Position numbers and translations under genes: made by a program. A stretch of DNA of 64,000 nucleotides from Amazonocrinis nigriterrae CENA67 (lineage in GTDB: Bacteria > Cyanobacteriota > Cyanobacteriia > Cyanobacteriales > Nostocaceae): NCBI RefSeq assembly GCF_016056305.1, contig NZ_JAECZC010000013.1, positions 90,717 to 154,716 of the forward strand, given 5' to 3'. Positions 51,127 to 60,044 of the stretch are shown piece by piece; positions within the stretch are counted from its first letter, which is position 1, and each line of letters begins with the position of its first letter. Below the pieces are notes generated by a model, which was not told the DNA's origin, ran no database searches, and saw only the letters and a list, made by a program, of their open reading frames with translations.

Positions 51127-51227
51127 TACCAATTCCAAAAATATTTGCAAAATATAAATCAGTTGTAGGGGCGTACAGCTGTACGCCCCTACGCATGTAT
51201 CTGTATCAGTTATTTCGTGAAATGGTA
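51127..51227. repeat. Miniature element, TACCATTTC family, copy B
   Basis: 101 bp with ends TACCAATTC/GAAATGGTA (8 of 9 complementary). It is flanked by TCA on both sides (51124-51126 and 51228-51230). The same 28-bp palindrome as copy A lies at 51165-51192. It begins 6 bp after the stop codon of the FHA-PrsW gene. Confidence 0.85.
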
Positions 51228-51506
51228 TCAGTTCGACGAATTTAAAAAACCCCGCTTCCATTCCTCTCCTCTGCAAGGCTACCGTGTACACACAAGTATA
51301 GGCAGCAAAGGTTTCAACTCTTTTAGCCCCTATAAATGCCCAAATTTTGGGCAACGGGAAACTTCATTTATCCCCTTAATTTTAGGAATAGGGCAATGAA
51401 ACCAAGGTTTGGGTAGGATTTCAAGACTTATGTGTACACCGTAGCCTCTGCAAGGAGGAGCCACTGCGAAGAGCGCGCTTTGCCGACAGCGGCGTATGTG
51501 GTGTCA

Positions 51507-51591
51507 TACTGTTTCACTTTAATTTTGATACAAATAGGGAGCAGGGGAGCAGGGATAAAAAAATTTGTATCAGATTTTTCGTGAAATGGTA
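51507..51591. repeat. Miniature element, TACCATTTC family, copy C
   Basis: 85 bp starting TACTGTTTCAC and ending GTGAAATGGTA (9 of 11 complementary). It is flanked by TCA at 51504-51506 and 51592-51594. Its inner arms TGATACAAAT/ATTTGTATCA are perfect. The centre holds GAGCAGGG short repeats instead of the palindrome. Confidence 0.7.
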
Positions 51592-51641
51592 TCAGAGGCT
51601 TAAAAAGCTTGATTTTTCGTTTTTTACCAAATATGTTAAAG

Positions 51642-51664
51642 CCCCTCTCCGCATCGGAGAGGGG
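51642..51664. repeat. CCCCTCTCC hairpin
   Basis: 9-bp arms CCCCTCTCC/GGAGAGGGG around a 5-base loop, followed by GGAGAGG. A related, fully palindromic copy lies at 58883-58906. Confidence 0.7.
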
Positions 51665-52136
51665 TTGGGGAGAGGTTCATCGAAGTTTCAAGAAACACAG
51701 AAAGTAGGGAAAGAAAGTGTTTGTTTCATTAACAAGTATTTCTATCTGACCAAAATTGGAAACGGCTCGATTAGTTCAGCAAAAACAAAGTCCGGTTGCT
51801 ACAGCCAAGCACAGGGTTGATCATGCCACCAATTTGGAAATTGTCAAACTTAACATTATCGAACCTTCAAGTTTACCTGCTATCCCTCCCCACCTGCAAT
51901 GCTTACGGTGTGGAATCTCACAGAAAAAGATGAATAAAAATTATTTTTTATGTCTTAGGATAGATGATCTAAGTAGCTAGTTAACTTAAGGTTGTGTTAC
52001 TTTGGACAACCTATGTGTCTAAAATGCGATAATTCAAGAGTGCTAAAGTGACAGTATAAGCACCATCTACGAACGGTGTTATACCCAATCTAAATTTAAT
52101 CAAAGCTAAAAATATAGCAAAGATAGAAAACAGAAG

Positions 52137-52784
52137 TTAAGCTTTTGACTGAAAGCCATCTAGTTGTTTGAGGGCATAATACGCGATCGCTATACTGACT
52201 TTTGCTTGCTCTATTTCTGATAGAGTTGCCCACTCACGATTTTCTACGTTATTGATGACAGATTTTAGATTTTGTGATTCGCCACTACGCATAGCATAGG
52301 CAAAGGGTCGAGCTAAGACAAAAAGGTCATCAGCTTCCAACCCAGGTAGGACAGCCTGAACGCACTCGACTAGTTGATCGCCCAACGATTTTTGAGGAGC
52401 AAAAATTTCAGATGCTTTGGTGGCGATCGCGTTGAGCCAGCCTTGTGGTACAGCAGCAGCAAAAGCTGTCTGTAAAGTTTTTTGAAGGTTGTTGACAGCA
52501 GCATTCTCTATACTACAATTGTAGTATGAACAATTTGAAACTTCAGCCCAAAGTGTGTCTAATTGGTTATAAAAACTCTGTGAGTGTGTAGTCAGTTCTT
52601 CATCCAGTAGATTATGGTTGATAAACTGCTGTTCTAGTTCGTCAAAATACGCTTGTGAACTTTCCTCAGTTGGATTCCAAGGATAAGTTGCATCGTCTGG
52701 TTCTAGTAAAACCTCTAATAACTCCAATTCCACCTGAGACAGTAAAGCGTGAAAAGTATCTGAAGTGTTAATATTGTTAGCCAT
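52137..52784 (-). CDS. Uncharacterised helical protein in the PP2C/CHAT group
   Basis: This 215-residue acidic, mostly helical cytoplasmic protein has no signal peptide or membrane segment. Visible features are VELELLEVLLEPDD near the N-terminus, NLQKTLQTAFAAAVPQGWLNAIATKASEIFAPQKSLGDQLVECVQAVLPG, and EIEQAKVSIAIAYYALKQLDGF at the C-terminus. I recognise no domain. It is third in a same-strand series after the PP2C and CHAT-FHA genes (219 bp after the latter), so it may be a partner or a target of the CHAT protease. Confidence 0.6.
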   Translation of the reverse strand: MANNINTSDTFHALLSQVELELLEVLLEPDDATYPWNPTEESSQAYFDELEQQFINHNLLDEELTTHSQSFYNQLDTLWAEVSNCSYYNCSIENAAVNNLQKTLQTAFAAAVPQGWLNAIATKASEIFAPQKSLGDQLVECVQAVLPGLEADDLFVLARPFAYAMRSGESQNLKSVINNVENREWATLSEIEQAKVSIAIAYYALKQLDGFQSKA

Positions 52785-53003
52785 TTGAAGTCTCCTGATG
52801 AATTAATTGGTGTTATTGACAGCTACACCTGTGATTCTAAGATTTCCGTAAAAATAACTCGATTTTGTCTAATCATAAAACCAGGTTTTTTAAAGCTAGT
52901 GGTGGTAGGGAAAATCGAATTTCTAGTCAGTGGTCAGTAACCAGTTGTGAATTGTGATTAGTTATTTTTACCATTCCCAATTCTCAATTCCCCATTCCCA
53001 ATT
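52785..53003. repeat. Short spacer with CAGTGGTCAGTAA and CCCAATTC repeats
   Basis: Short TCAGTGGTCAGTAACCAG units and CCCAATTCTCAATTCC repeats lie between the CHAT-FHA stop and the uncharacterised gene. No promoter was recognised, so co-transcription is possible. Confidence 0.55.
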
Positions 53004-54581
53004 TTAGGAATCTTCAATCATAAACTGCCAAGTTTCAGATCTAGAACTTCCAAACTTTAATTGCATTCCTGATTTCAGGGTAACTTCCTCACGGAGGATT
53101 TGTTGCCATCCGTTAGGGCCGAGACACCAGGTTGTTCCGTAGGTAGAAAAATCTTGTAAGTAATAAGTCCGCACCGGATTACTGCCAGTGAGAGTGTTAC
53201 GGCAGAGAATTTCTGCGTGACGCTTGGAAACTGATGGTTCTGGGATGACAATATCATTGTCTCTTGTACGACCGATGCGGGTGACACCAGCGCGTAAAAA
53301 CCATGTTTTACCGCCTGGGGAAAGCGATCGCAAACAAGCCCTAGTCAAATTAGAATTGAAACTGGGGATACCTGTGTCTGGTAGTTCTGTAATTCCTTCA
53401 TCAAAGCTTTTAATGAGTTCGCCATCAAAATCGGGATGTAGGTAGAGAACAGGTAAAGTCCAAGCTGGTTGATTAAACTTATATAGTGTGAGCAATTCTT
53501 GCCTGGCCTCTGCTACTGCTTCATCAATCGGCTTGCGCGATCGCAAAGCTTCGGCAAGGGATTGAATAAAACTACGGCTCTCAGGATCAGTAATCTCATC
53601 GCGCATTCCTAAAACAGCAGGTACGCCATTACGAATTAGCACTTCTGCCAAACTGCTGGCTGGGATAGCTTGGTGATTGATCGCAGCAGGTAGCGCCCCC
53701 CAACAAGCATTAAATACTGCCAGCTTCAAACCACCACGGGTTAATGCTTGTGCTAATTCTATGCCATTCAGGGTCATACCTGAACGTAACATGAACTTAC
53801 CTCCATCTGGCCCTGGTAGTCCGTGACCAGCGTAAAAAAAGACATTGTATGCTTTTGTTTCCAACTCTTGAATTAGTTCTTGTGGAGTTGGTTGCAAAAG
53901 TGTATTCACTTTACACGGTGCATAAGCCTGAAAGTTGTTACCTACCTGCTCGCTATTTGAGAGAGTTTGTTCTAAGATAGCGGCTTCTTGTGACAATTGT
54001 AGATTCTCATCATGTCCTAAAACCAGCAGGATGTTTAAAGCCTGATCTATTCGTAAATATGGCAGTGGTTCAACTTCACTGGTGGTGCGACTAAATAGCA
54101 AATCTTGGGAAAGGGACATGGCCGATTGACCAGGTTCGCGCTGCATAATTTCCCAAGGAAGAGCGATGAGATCTGGATCACGAATTTCCAATCGAAAGCG
54201 CAAACGTGTATGCTGACCCATAGCGATGCCACGGCTGCGTTCAAAACTGCCGAGAATCGGCCCGTCAAATACCCAACGCCACAAAAGAATACCCAAATGT
54301 TGCATCAGACGACTACTGTAACCAGAAGTCTGACCAACAGGAGGGGGAAGCGAATTTGCAGATGGGTTTACCTGATTTTGCGTGGTTCTTGAAGAAAGAT
54401 TTAAACCACTATGACCAGCGAACAACTGCTGCCATTCTTGCCAAACTTGAGACAGTTCAACAGGCCATACACAGTCACGCAGAACATAGCCACTGGGATA
54501 GGGAGCCTTGACGACCCAAATGGCATAGGTATCTGTGCCAGTGTTGATGAGACGGGCGATCGCCAGGTTCAGGGATGGCAT
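53004..54581 (-). CDS. CHAT-domain protease with C-terminal FHA domain
   Basis: This 525-residue protein has an N-terminal region (1-170) ending in LIALPWEIMQRE, common in CHAT proteins. A caspase-like CHAT domain spans about 180-385, with the catalytic pair H253 (FFYAGHGLPGPDGG) and C293 (AVFNACWGALPAA), then LAEVLIRNGVPAVLGMRDEI. The FHA domain at about 427-523 carries IGRTRDNDIVI, S452-K-R-H and STYGT. It may be a cysteine protease whose localisation or activity depends on binding phosphothreonine. No membrane segment is seen. It lies between the PP2C gene (244 bp upstream) and the unknown gene. Confidence 0.85.
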   Translation of the reverse strand: MPSLNLAIARLINTGTDTYAIWVVKAPYPSGYVLRDCVWPVELSQVWQEWQQLFAGHSGLNLSSRTTQNQVNPSANSLPPPVGQTSGYSSRLMQHLGILLWRWVFDGPILGSFERSRGIAMGQHTRLRFRLEIRDPDLIALPWEIMQREPGQSAMSLSQDLLFSRTTSEVEPLPYLRIDQALNILLVLGHDENLQLSQEAAILEQTLSNSEQVGNNFQAYAPCKVNTLLQPTPQELIQELETKAYNVFFYAGHGLPGPDGGKFMLRSGMTLNGIELAQALTRGGLKLAVFNACWGALPAAINHQAIPASSLAEVLIRNGVPAVLGMRDEITDPESRSFIQSLAEALRSRKPIDEAVAEARQELLTLYKFNQPAWTLPVLYLHPDFDGELIKSFDEGITELPDTGIPSFNSNLTRACLRSLSPGGKTWFLRAGVTRIGRTRDNDIVIPEPSVSKRHAEILCRNTLTGSNPVRTYYLQDFSTYGTTWCLGPNGWQQILREEVTLKSGMQLKFGSSRSETWQFMIEDS

Positions 54582-54599
54582 GGATTCATGAAACTAAAG

Positions 54600-54780
54600 G
54601 GACTGGGGAATAGAGAATGGGGAACTCGGGGCCCCCACGACCGAAAGGGAGGAGCCACTGCGGTCTTGGGGTTTCCCCAAGTGGAGCATGTGGCGTTGGG
54701 GATTAGGGGCAATTGGGAATTGGGAATGGGTACTAGTATTTTTACTCAGCACTCAGCACTCAGCACTCAGGACTTAGAGT
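54600..54780. repeat. GGGGCCCCCACGACCG repeat block and CAGCACT heptamers
   Basis: GGGGACTGGGGAA units, a GC-rich block (GGGCCCCCACGACCGAAAGGGAGGAGCCACTGCGG ... CAAGTGGAGCATGTGGCG), GGGAATT heptamers, and four CTCAGCA heptamers fill the spacer between the CHAT-FHA and PP2C genes. Confidence 0.75.
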
Positions 54781-54825
54781 TTCTACTTTGGATTATTACC
54801 TGTATTATTTCAGGTTTTTACTAGT

Positions 54826-57108
54826 TTATCGATTATTTGTGTCACCTGCATTTGTATCGGTTTGTGGGTTTGGTGCAGGAGGCTGGCTATCAGGAGATTG
54901 CGGGATAGAATCACATGGACTGCTATTATCTGCTTGCAAAACAGTGACTTGGAAACGTTTGAGTTGAGACAATTGAGCCACAACTCTTTTATCTGATGTC
55001 GGTAAACGTGACCCTACTTTTTTGTTTGGATCTGCTGAAGTTAGCGTACCTTCATTAGAGCAAAGCCGCATATCCACCAAAAAGCCGCCAGCAGGTTGAG
55101 AAGTCGGTTTTTTTTCGATAACTTCCAAAAAGCTGCCAGGAGGTAAAGGTTCCTTGTTTTCTAAGGTAGTTTCTCGGCTAGTTTTGATCACCCATCCAGG
55201 AGCGAGGTTATCAAGCGATCGCTCTTGGGGTGGCTTTGAGGCAGTTGGTTGTAAAGTTGTGGAAGGAGATAAAACTGGAATTGTATTTGATGGCAATCGT
55301 AGCCGCATGATCAAGTATGCTACTGAAACTGCTGCTGCAACAAATAAAAATGCAACTACTAAATGTAGCGGTAGTTGAGTATTTGTGGCAGGCTTAGTTT
55401 CTGGAATAACTTTGGTTTTCTGTTTGGGATTATCCTCTGGTAGGGTTGCTTGGACAATGGATGCAGAATTTGCTACTTTGACTGGTAAACTATCCGGCAT
55501 AACTGCTTTCAGGCTTACCTCTGGTTCAAAGTATTTCACCTGATGATGTACTAAAGCAATAGTGACATTATCGTGCCCATTTTTGCTGTTGGCAATTTCT
55601 ACTAATCTATCAGCAACATTTCCCAGATTCTCTTCACCAGCAAGAACTGGTAGGATTTCTGTCTCCCAGTACTCCTCTACCCGGTCAAAGTCACTTAGTC
55701 CATCGGATGTGAGGAGAAAAATAGCATCTTCGTCGAGGATAAACCGCTGGGAAGTGGGATGTAATGAGTTGCTGGCACTCATTCCTAAAGCCTGTACAAG
55801 AGAACCTGCACCACCTTGAGTTACAGCTTCCCGGTAGATGGCATAGCCAAGCCTTACTTCTCTTGAGGCGACATCATCATCGAGGGTAACTTGATAACAG
55901 CCGTGCTTTGTAATCCAGTAGGCACGACTATCACCGACATGGGTAATGTACATGTCTTGAGCAATAGGTAAGGCCATTACTAAAGTTGTACCCATACGTT
56001 GACGCCCCTGCCGATGTTCGCCGTCATTGCGCTGGCTAATTTTATCATTGGCAACTGCCACGGCTGATTCTAAGTCAGCTAGTAAAAGTGAGGGTTCTAT
56101 GTGATCGTAGGGAACCTTTGTCAGTTGCTGCACCTGCTGCTGAATCGTTTCAATGGCTAAATTAGATGCAACATTGCCACCTTCGTGTCCGCCAATGCCA
56201 TCACAGACAATAGCTAAGGCTGTTGCCTGCGGTGGTTTACTCACCATTGTGCCACTGGGGGGGTAACAGGCATCCTCGTTACGTTGACGGCTCGGCCCAG
56301 TATCGGTTTTAGTGATAATTTTAATGGTGGGTGTTTGCGATCGTCCTAATTCTGCCAGTCCTCGATCTAAAATTGCAATTAATACTTCAGGCGAGTTGAT
56401 CTCTTTTTGAATCAAGAGGTTGCTAATTTGGTTAACAAATTCAGCTATGGCTGGTTTTGCTTGCAAGAGCAATTGACGCCAAAATTCTCCTAATTGAGAT
56501 AAGTCAACGGCTGTATCAGAATCGGAACGTAAGTCTAATAAACGGACTAACGGCCCTTCTACCCTTTGTAAATGCGGGTCGAGTAAACTAGAGACAACGC
56601 CTTCAGTTTTTAAAGGTTGCCACAAATGAGCTATCTGCCATAGCCAATTGAGTTGACGCATTGATGTGGCATCGCGCCAAGCAGTCGTTAACTGGCTACA
56701 TAGCTGTACTTGTGTGGCTGTATTATCTGCCAATAGTGGCGGTTTTTCTAGCAGTAAAATTTCTTTTTGGGGGCGTCTGTCAGCAACAGAAAGCACTCCA
56801 TACACCTGCGGTACATGTAAGCGATAGGGAATTAGTCTCAGGTAAGCTTTGATGTTCTGTAAACTATCTAACTCCGGCGCTTGGGGTATTAACCCTGGCT
56901 TAGTGTCTAAAACAACAGATTTACTGATGACTAAATAGCGATCGGCTAATATTTCTCCAGGGCTACCCACCAAAAGACCATCTCCCGCAGCCCAAAGGTA
57001 ACGTTTAGGTAAGGGTGTGGAGCATCGCTGGCAAAACTTGTGAGTCAGGGGATTAGCAGCCTGACACAGTTCATTGGGGCAGTAGAGCGTTGCCGCATCA
57101 TTTTCCAT
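54826..57108 (-). CDS. PP2C-type protein phosphatase with zinc ribbon, kinase-like region and membrane anchor
   Basis: This is a 760-residue protein. A zinc-ribbon-like C10-x4-C15 and C26-x2-C29 pattern comes first. A region at about 50-255 looks like a degenerate protein kinase (ILADRYLVISK, ILLLEKPPL, LLDLRSD) without catalytic residues. The PP2C domain (about 262-525) has NED, VCDGIGGHEGG (D303), GTTLVMAL, HVGDSRAYWI (D393), TSDGLSDF and HDNVTIAL. A single membrane helix lies at about 581-602, and the C-terminus (WVIKTSRETTL) looks SH3-like. It should dephosphorylate Ser/Thr residues, possibly opposing the FHA-bound phosphoproteins of its neighbour. Confidence 0.85.
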   Translation of the reverse strand: MENDAATLYCPNELCQAANPLTHKFCQRCSTPLPKRYLWAAGDGLLVGSPGEILADRYLVISKSVVLDTKPGLIPQAPELDSLQNIKAYLRLIPYRLHVPQVYGVLSVADRRPQKEILLLEKPPLLADNTATQVQLCSQLTTAWRDATSMRQLNWLWQIAHLWQPLKTEGVVSSLLDPHLQRVEGPLVRLLDLRSDSDTAVDLSQLGEFWRQLLLQAKPAIAEFVNQISNLLIQKEINSPEVLIAILDRGLAELGRSQTPTIKIITKTDTGPSRQRNEDACYPPSGTMVSKPPQATALAIVCDGIGGHEGGNVASNLAIETIQQQVQQLTKVPYDHIEPSLLLADLESAVAVANDKISQRNDGEHRQGRQRMGTTLVMALPIAQDMYITHVGDSRAYWITKHGCYQVTLDDDVASREVRLGYAIYREAVTQGGAGSLVQALGMSASNSLHPTSQRFILDEDAIFLLTSDGLSDFDRVEEYWETEILPVLAGEENLGNVADRLVEIANSKNGHDNVTIALVHHQVKYFEPEVSLKAVMPDSLPVKVANSASIVQATLPEDNPKQKTKVIPETKPATNTQLPLHLVVAFLFVAAAVSVAYLIMRLRLPSNTIPVLSPSTTLQPTASKPPQERSLDNLAPGWVIKTSRETTLENKEPLPPGSFLEVIEKKPTSQPAGGFLVDMRLCSNEGTLTSADPNKKVGSRLPTSDKRVVAQLSQLKRFQVTVLQADNSSPCDSIPQSPDSQPPAPNPQTDTNAGDTNNR

Positions 57109-58323
57109 AGTGTTCGCACTGATCAGCGATTGGCAATTTCTTCAACAGCGTTGACAGCGGCAATTCTTACCGCTCATGTTTGTTTAACTCGATGTATCCA
57201 ACTTGGGATCATGATTTTAGCTGGCAGATACCAGCAGAGATTAATACTGAATTTTCTTACTAATGCAAAGAACTTACTCCTTAGTCAACTCTACAGCCTC
57301 ATGATAGCTTCTATTGCTCTATGACTCTCCATTAAGTACGAGCAGTTAACTCTAACCCTGTCACCAAAGCATAACCCAAGCCCATCTAGAACAGTTCAGT
57401 TTTAGTGCATTAACCCATCAACAAGACACAGATAATGCTGGTATTTCTTTAGTGTATAAGTCGTTGAGCATCAATTAACTTTAATTAAGAATTAAGATAC
57501 CAAAAGAGTATGTCTGTTAAAGTGTCCTTTTGGCATACTGCACTTAATGCAATGGGTAAACAATCTTTGTCTTACTCATCAAAGAAGGGAATAGAGAATA
57601 GAAAACAGTTTTTCCTATTCCCTATCTAGAAGTAAGTGATCCCCAGCTTCTAGAAGGGTATGTTTTTATTAGGGTATAAATCCCTATCTGAAACCTCCTG
57701 TTGCCTATTGCGAGTTAAGAGTTCCCTCTGGAATTGGTCAAGATGCTTCACTTTGCTATTCCTCCTTTGAATAGGAAACTTTTGCTTTTTCAGATAACGC
57801 TTGATATGAGCAATATAGGCTCAAAACTATACTGATTCTAGGTAATAAATTTTAGATGGGATTCAGAGTTTACCAAGTTAGCAAATTGGGAAATTGCATA
57901 GAGTCAATAGTCATCACTTTTAATTGTTGACTGCTGAGTGTTAATCGTGAACAGTCAGCTAGAACAATTTAAAATGAGATGTTTTTTTATTTGTCTGTCC
58001 TTGAGGACAAGTAGCTAGTTTTGGAGTTTTGCAAAGCAGAATGCTCTAACCACTTTTATACTACAAAATTACTACAAATTGATTGTGTTTAATTTAGGAA
58101 AACCCTTGATGCAATTTACTATTTAGTGAAGAGGAGGAAAATATGAAGTTAATTTAAAAACTGCGGTTTGTCTCAAACTTGACCTCTTGCACAATTTAAT
58201 TCCACTTTGTGGAGGTATATCACTATTCGCGATCGCTGTAAAGTTATGAGGGGCATGGTATGCCATGCCCCTAAGAAGTTAGGTGTGACAAAAATTATCA
58301 CTCATAACTCGTGAATATCAAAT
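57109..58323. other. Long intergenic region without a recognised gene
   Basis: 1.2 kb between the leftward PP2C gene and leftward ndhM. It contains a GGGAATAGAG/CTATTCCC foldback (about 57587-57627), a GTCCTTGAGGAC hairpin near 58000 and the ndhM-side hairpin at 58250. The remainder is AT-rich. No tRNA or protein gene was found; an unrecognised small RNA is possible. Confidence 0.4.
58250..58273. terminator. Hairpin downstream of ndhM
   Basis: Perfect 10-bp arms AGGGGCATGG/CCATGCCCCT with a TATG loop lie 51 bp beyond the ndhM stop. There is no T-tract, so it could be a terminator or a transcript-stabilising repeat. Confidence 0.5.
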
Positions 58324-58683
58324 CTACTTGTTTTCGTCTACTGCAACTTGGGGAAGTCCCATGCTGTAGTTGGTGACACGAGCAGAGAGATTGTAGCTGA
58401 TTTCGCCTTTTTGCAGGAGCGATCGCAAATAATGCTCCAAGTCTGACCCAACGCGGCGCAAGTTGTAGTCTGTTAAATCTGCGCCGCTAGATGCTTCTAC
58501 GAGTTCATCAAACTTGCGATAGACCTTTTGAAGCGCATCTTCATTCCAGTTGAATTCGTTGTCTGGGTCAACATCCAACGTTAAAACTTGATTACTGGGA
58601 ACCAGTTCGCCATCCCGGTCAATTTCTGCCGCAAAAATGCGGATATGTCGGGTTGTGGACTTGAGCAGCATTGGATTGTCCAT
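58324..58683 (-). CDS. ndhM: NAD(P)H-quinone oxidoreductase subunit M
   Basis: This 119-residue peripheral subunit belongs to the cyanobacterial NDH-1 complex, which works in respiration and cyclic electron flow at the thylakoid membrane. It contains [74 protein letters not shown] and the NYSMGLPQV tail, the typical full-length sequence. The ATG at 58683 gives MDNPMLLK; a second in-frame ATG at 58671 is possible. It is monocistronic. Confidence 0.93.
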   Translation of the reverse strand: MDNPMLLKSTTRHIRIFAAEIDRDGELVPSNQVLTLDVDPDNEFNWNEDALQKVYRKFDELVEASSGADLTDYNLRRVGSDLEHYLRSLLQKGEISYNLSARVTNYSMGLPQVAVDENK

Positions 58684-59762
58684 AAAAGGGTGTAAGGTTC
58701 AACTTGATTACACTGAAATCATTGTAGACCTTATGCTGGGCTGAATATCCTTTGCTCACCAGCTTTAAGCCTAGCTTAATTCTTCACAAATGAAGGCATC
58801 GGCACTGGGGGGATGAGCAGATGAGGGGGATGAGCAGGGTGATTTCATACAGCTGTAGAAAAATGAAAACCAGGTGTCAAAGCCTCTCCCCCACGTGGGG
58901 GAGAGGTTTGGAGAGGGGTCAAAATCTATGGTTCAAAACGAGAAATAGAGGCTTTCATATTTTTATTTTTTCGTATGAAACCACCCTGAGGAGATGAGGG
59001 GTATGAGGGGAATGAGGGGGATGGGGGAGATGAGGAAAATAATTCTTTACTCCTGTTCTTTGGGTGGCGCTTGCGCTTTAAGCGCTTCGCTCTTGAGATC
59101 GCCACTTGTTCATGGAGGAGACCCTCAACTGGAGGATGTGGCGTCCAAGATGGGAGCGACCTCACCCCAGTGACTCCTCTATAATCAATTCCCAATGTTC
59201 AAAAACTATGGCCTTCGTGGGTGTGGTTTTTTGTAGGGACTAGCTTTTACTTATTTAGAATCAGAATTTTACCTATGATCAATTGGTTCATCAACGTCTC
59301 CTGAATTTTATGATCAAAAACGTACATCAAGTAGTTTTACGTAATTATGTTACAGCTACCTCTGGCTTTAATAAAAGCAAAAATAACCAGAGTTTTTACT
59401 TACGTAAAAATACCAAAATTTCAGTAAAAACTCAAACTGTTATTGACGTTAAGATAAAGTTGATGTAAAAACCTTTAAAAAGGGCTAACAACTTCTTACA
59501 GAAACTTTATTGTTTAGAATCTGAAAAACTGAATAATAGTTATGGCTTTACTAAATCGTATCTGGTACAAGAAAATAGCGACTTAGACAGTGTATAGTCT
59601 AGCTATGAAAAAATCACAGGAGGGGCAAATGGAATACAAATGCTATAAATTGAGGAAAAATTCTTAATTCAAAGGCTGTAGATTCAAAAAATATGAAGAA
59701 TTTTTGCGCTCGGATATAGCTGCTCACCCTCAAGACCACCAAGTACAGGAATCCTCAAAACT
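58684..59762. other. Repeat-rich intergenic region between divergent genes
   Basis: Over 1 kb. It includes GATGAGGGG units, the CTCTCCCCC palindrome at 58883, further GATGAGGGG repeats (about 58990-59035) and a GC-rich block (about 59060-59170) with a TTAAGCGC palindrome. A 61-codon open frame at about 59283 looks like chance. The promoter for the small protein at 59763 is expected near its 5' side. Confidence 0.5.
58883..58906. repeat. Perfect 24-bp palindrome, CTCTCCCCC type
   Basis: The arms CCTCTCCCCCAC/GTGGGGGAGAGG form a perfect palindrome followed by GGAGAGGGGTC, as at 51642. Confidence 0.8.
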
Positions 59763-60044
59763 ATGAACTCGAAAGCATTACCACGCCAAATAAATAATAT
59801 TGAAGTAGGTGTTTATGAGTGCGAGATACATCTAAAATTTCGGTTGATTGAAGAAAAGAGTCTATTGAGCGATCGCGAGCAACTGTTGCAGGTACTACTG
59901 GATGCGTTGACTGAAGGGTCTGATGACTTTCTGGAGACGCTGCAAGCATCCGTCAAAGCCCAAGAAGTCTCTGAGTTTAAAGCATCACCCCAAATGCGAC
60001 GCCAGTTGATGCGTTTACGCAATGCTGTGGACAATAGCCAGTAG
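59763..60044 (+). CDS. Small conserved protein of unknown function
   Basis: This 93-residue hydrophilic protein has IEVGVYECEIHLKFRLIEEKSLL, DREQLLQVLLDALTEGSDDFLETLQASVKAQEV and SPQMRRQLMRLRN. It has no membrane segment or known motif. Its composition, charge pattern and isolation with long flanking spacers resemble small Nostocales-specific regulatory proteins, but I cannot assign a function. It starts with the ATG at 59763, with no clear ribosome site. Confidence 0.6.
   Translation: MNSKALPRQINNIEVGVYECEIHLKFRLIEEKSLLSDREQLLQVLLDALTEGSDDFLETLQASVKAQEVSEFKASPQMRRQLMRLRNAVDNSQ

Larger units (their letters stand above)
51121..52136. other. Repeat-rich intergenic region between convergent genes
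   Basis: A kilobase with no credible gene. It carries two members of the TACC-ended element family (51127 and 51507), a GC-rich GAGCCACTGCG block (about 51455-51500), GAGCAGGGG units, and a CCCCTCTCC hairpin. Everything coding-like is accounted for by repeats. Confidence 0.6.

Noticed and set aside
58926..59195. 89-codon minus-strand frame
   Set aside because: It is made of GATGAGGGG repeats and a GC-rich block.
59283..59468. 61-codon plus-strand frame
   Set aside because: The sequence is Asn/Lys-rich and AT-driven, with no ATG at the proposed start and no ribosome site.
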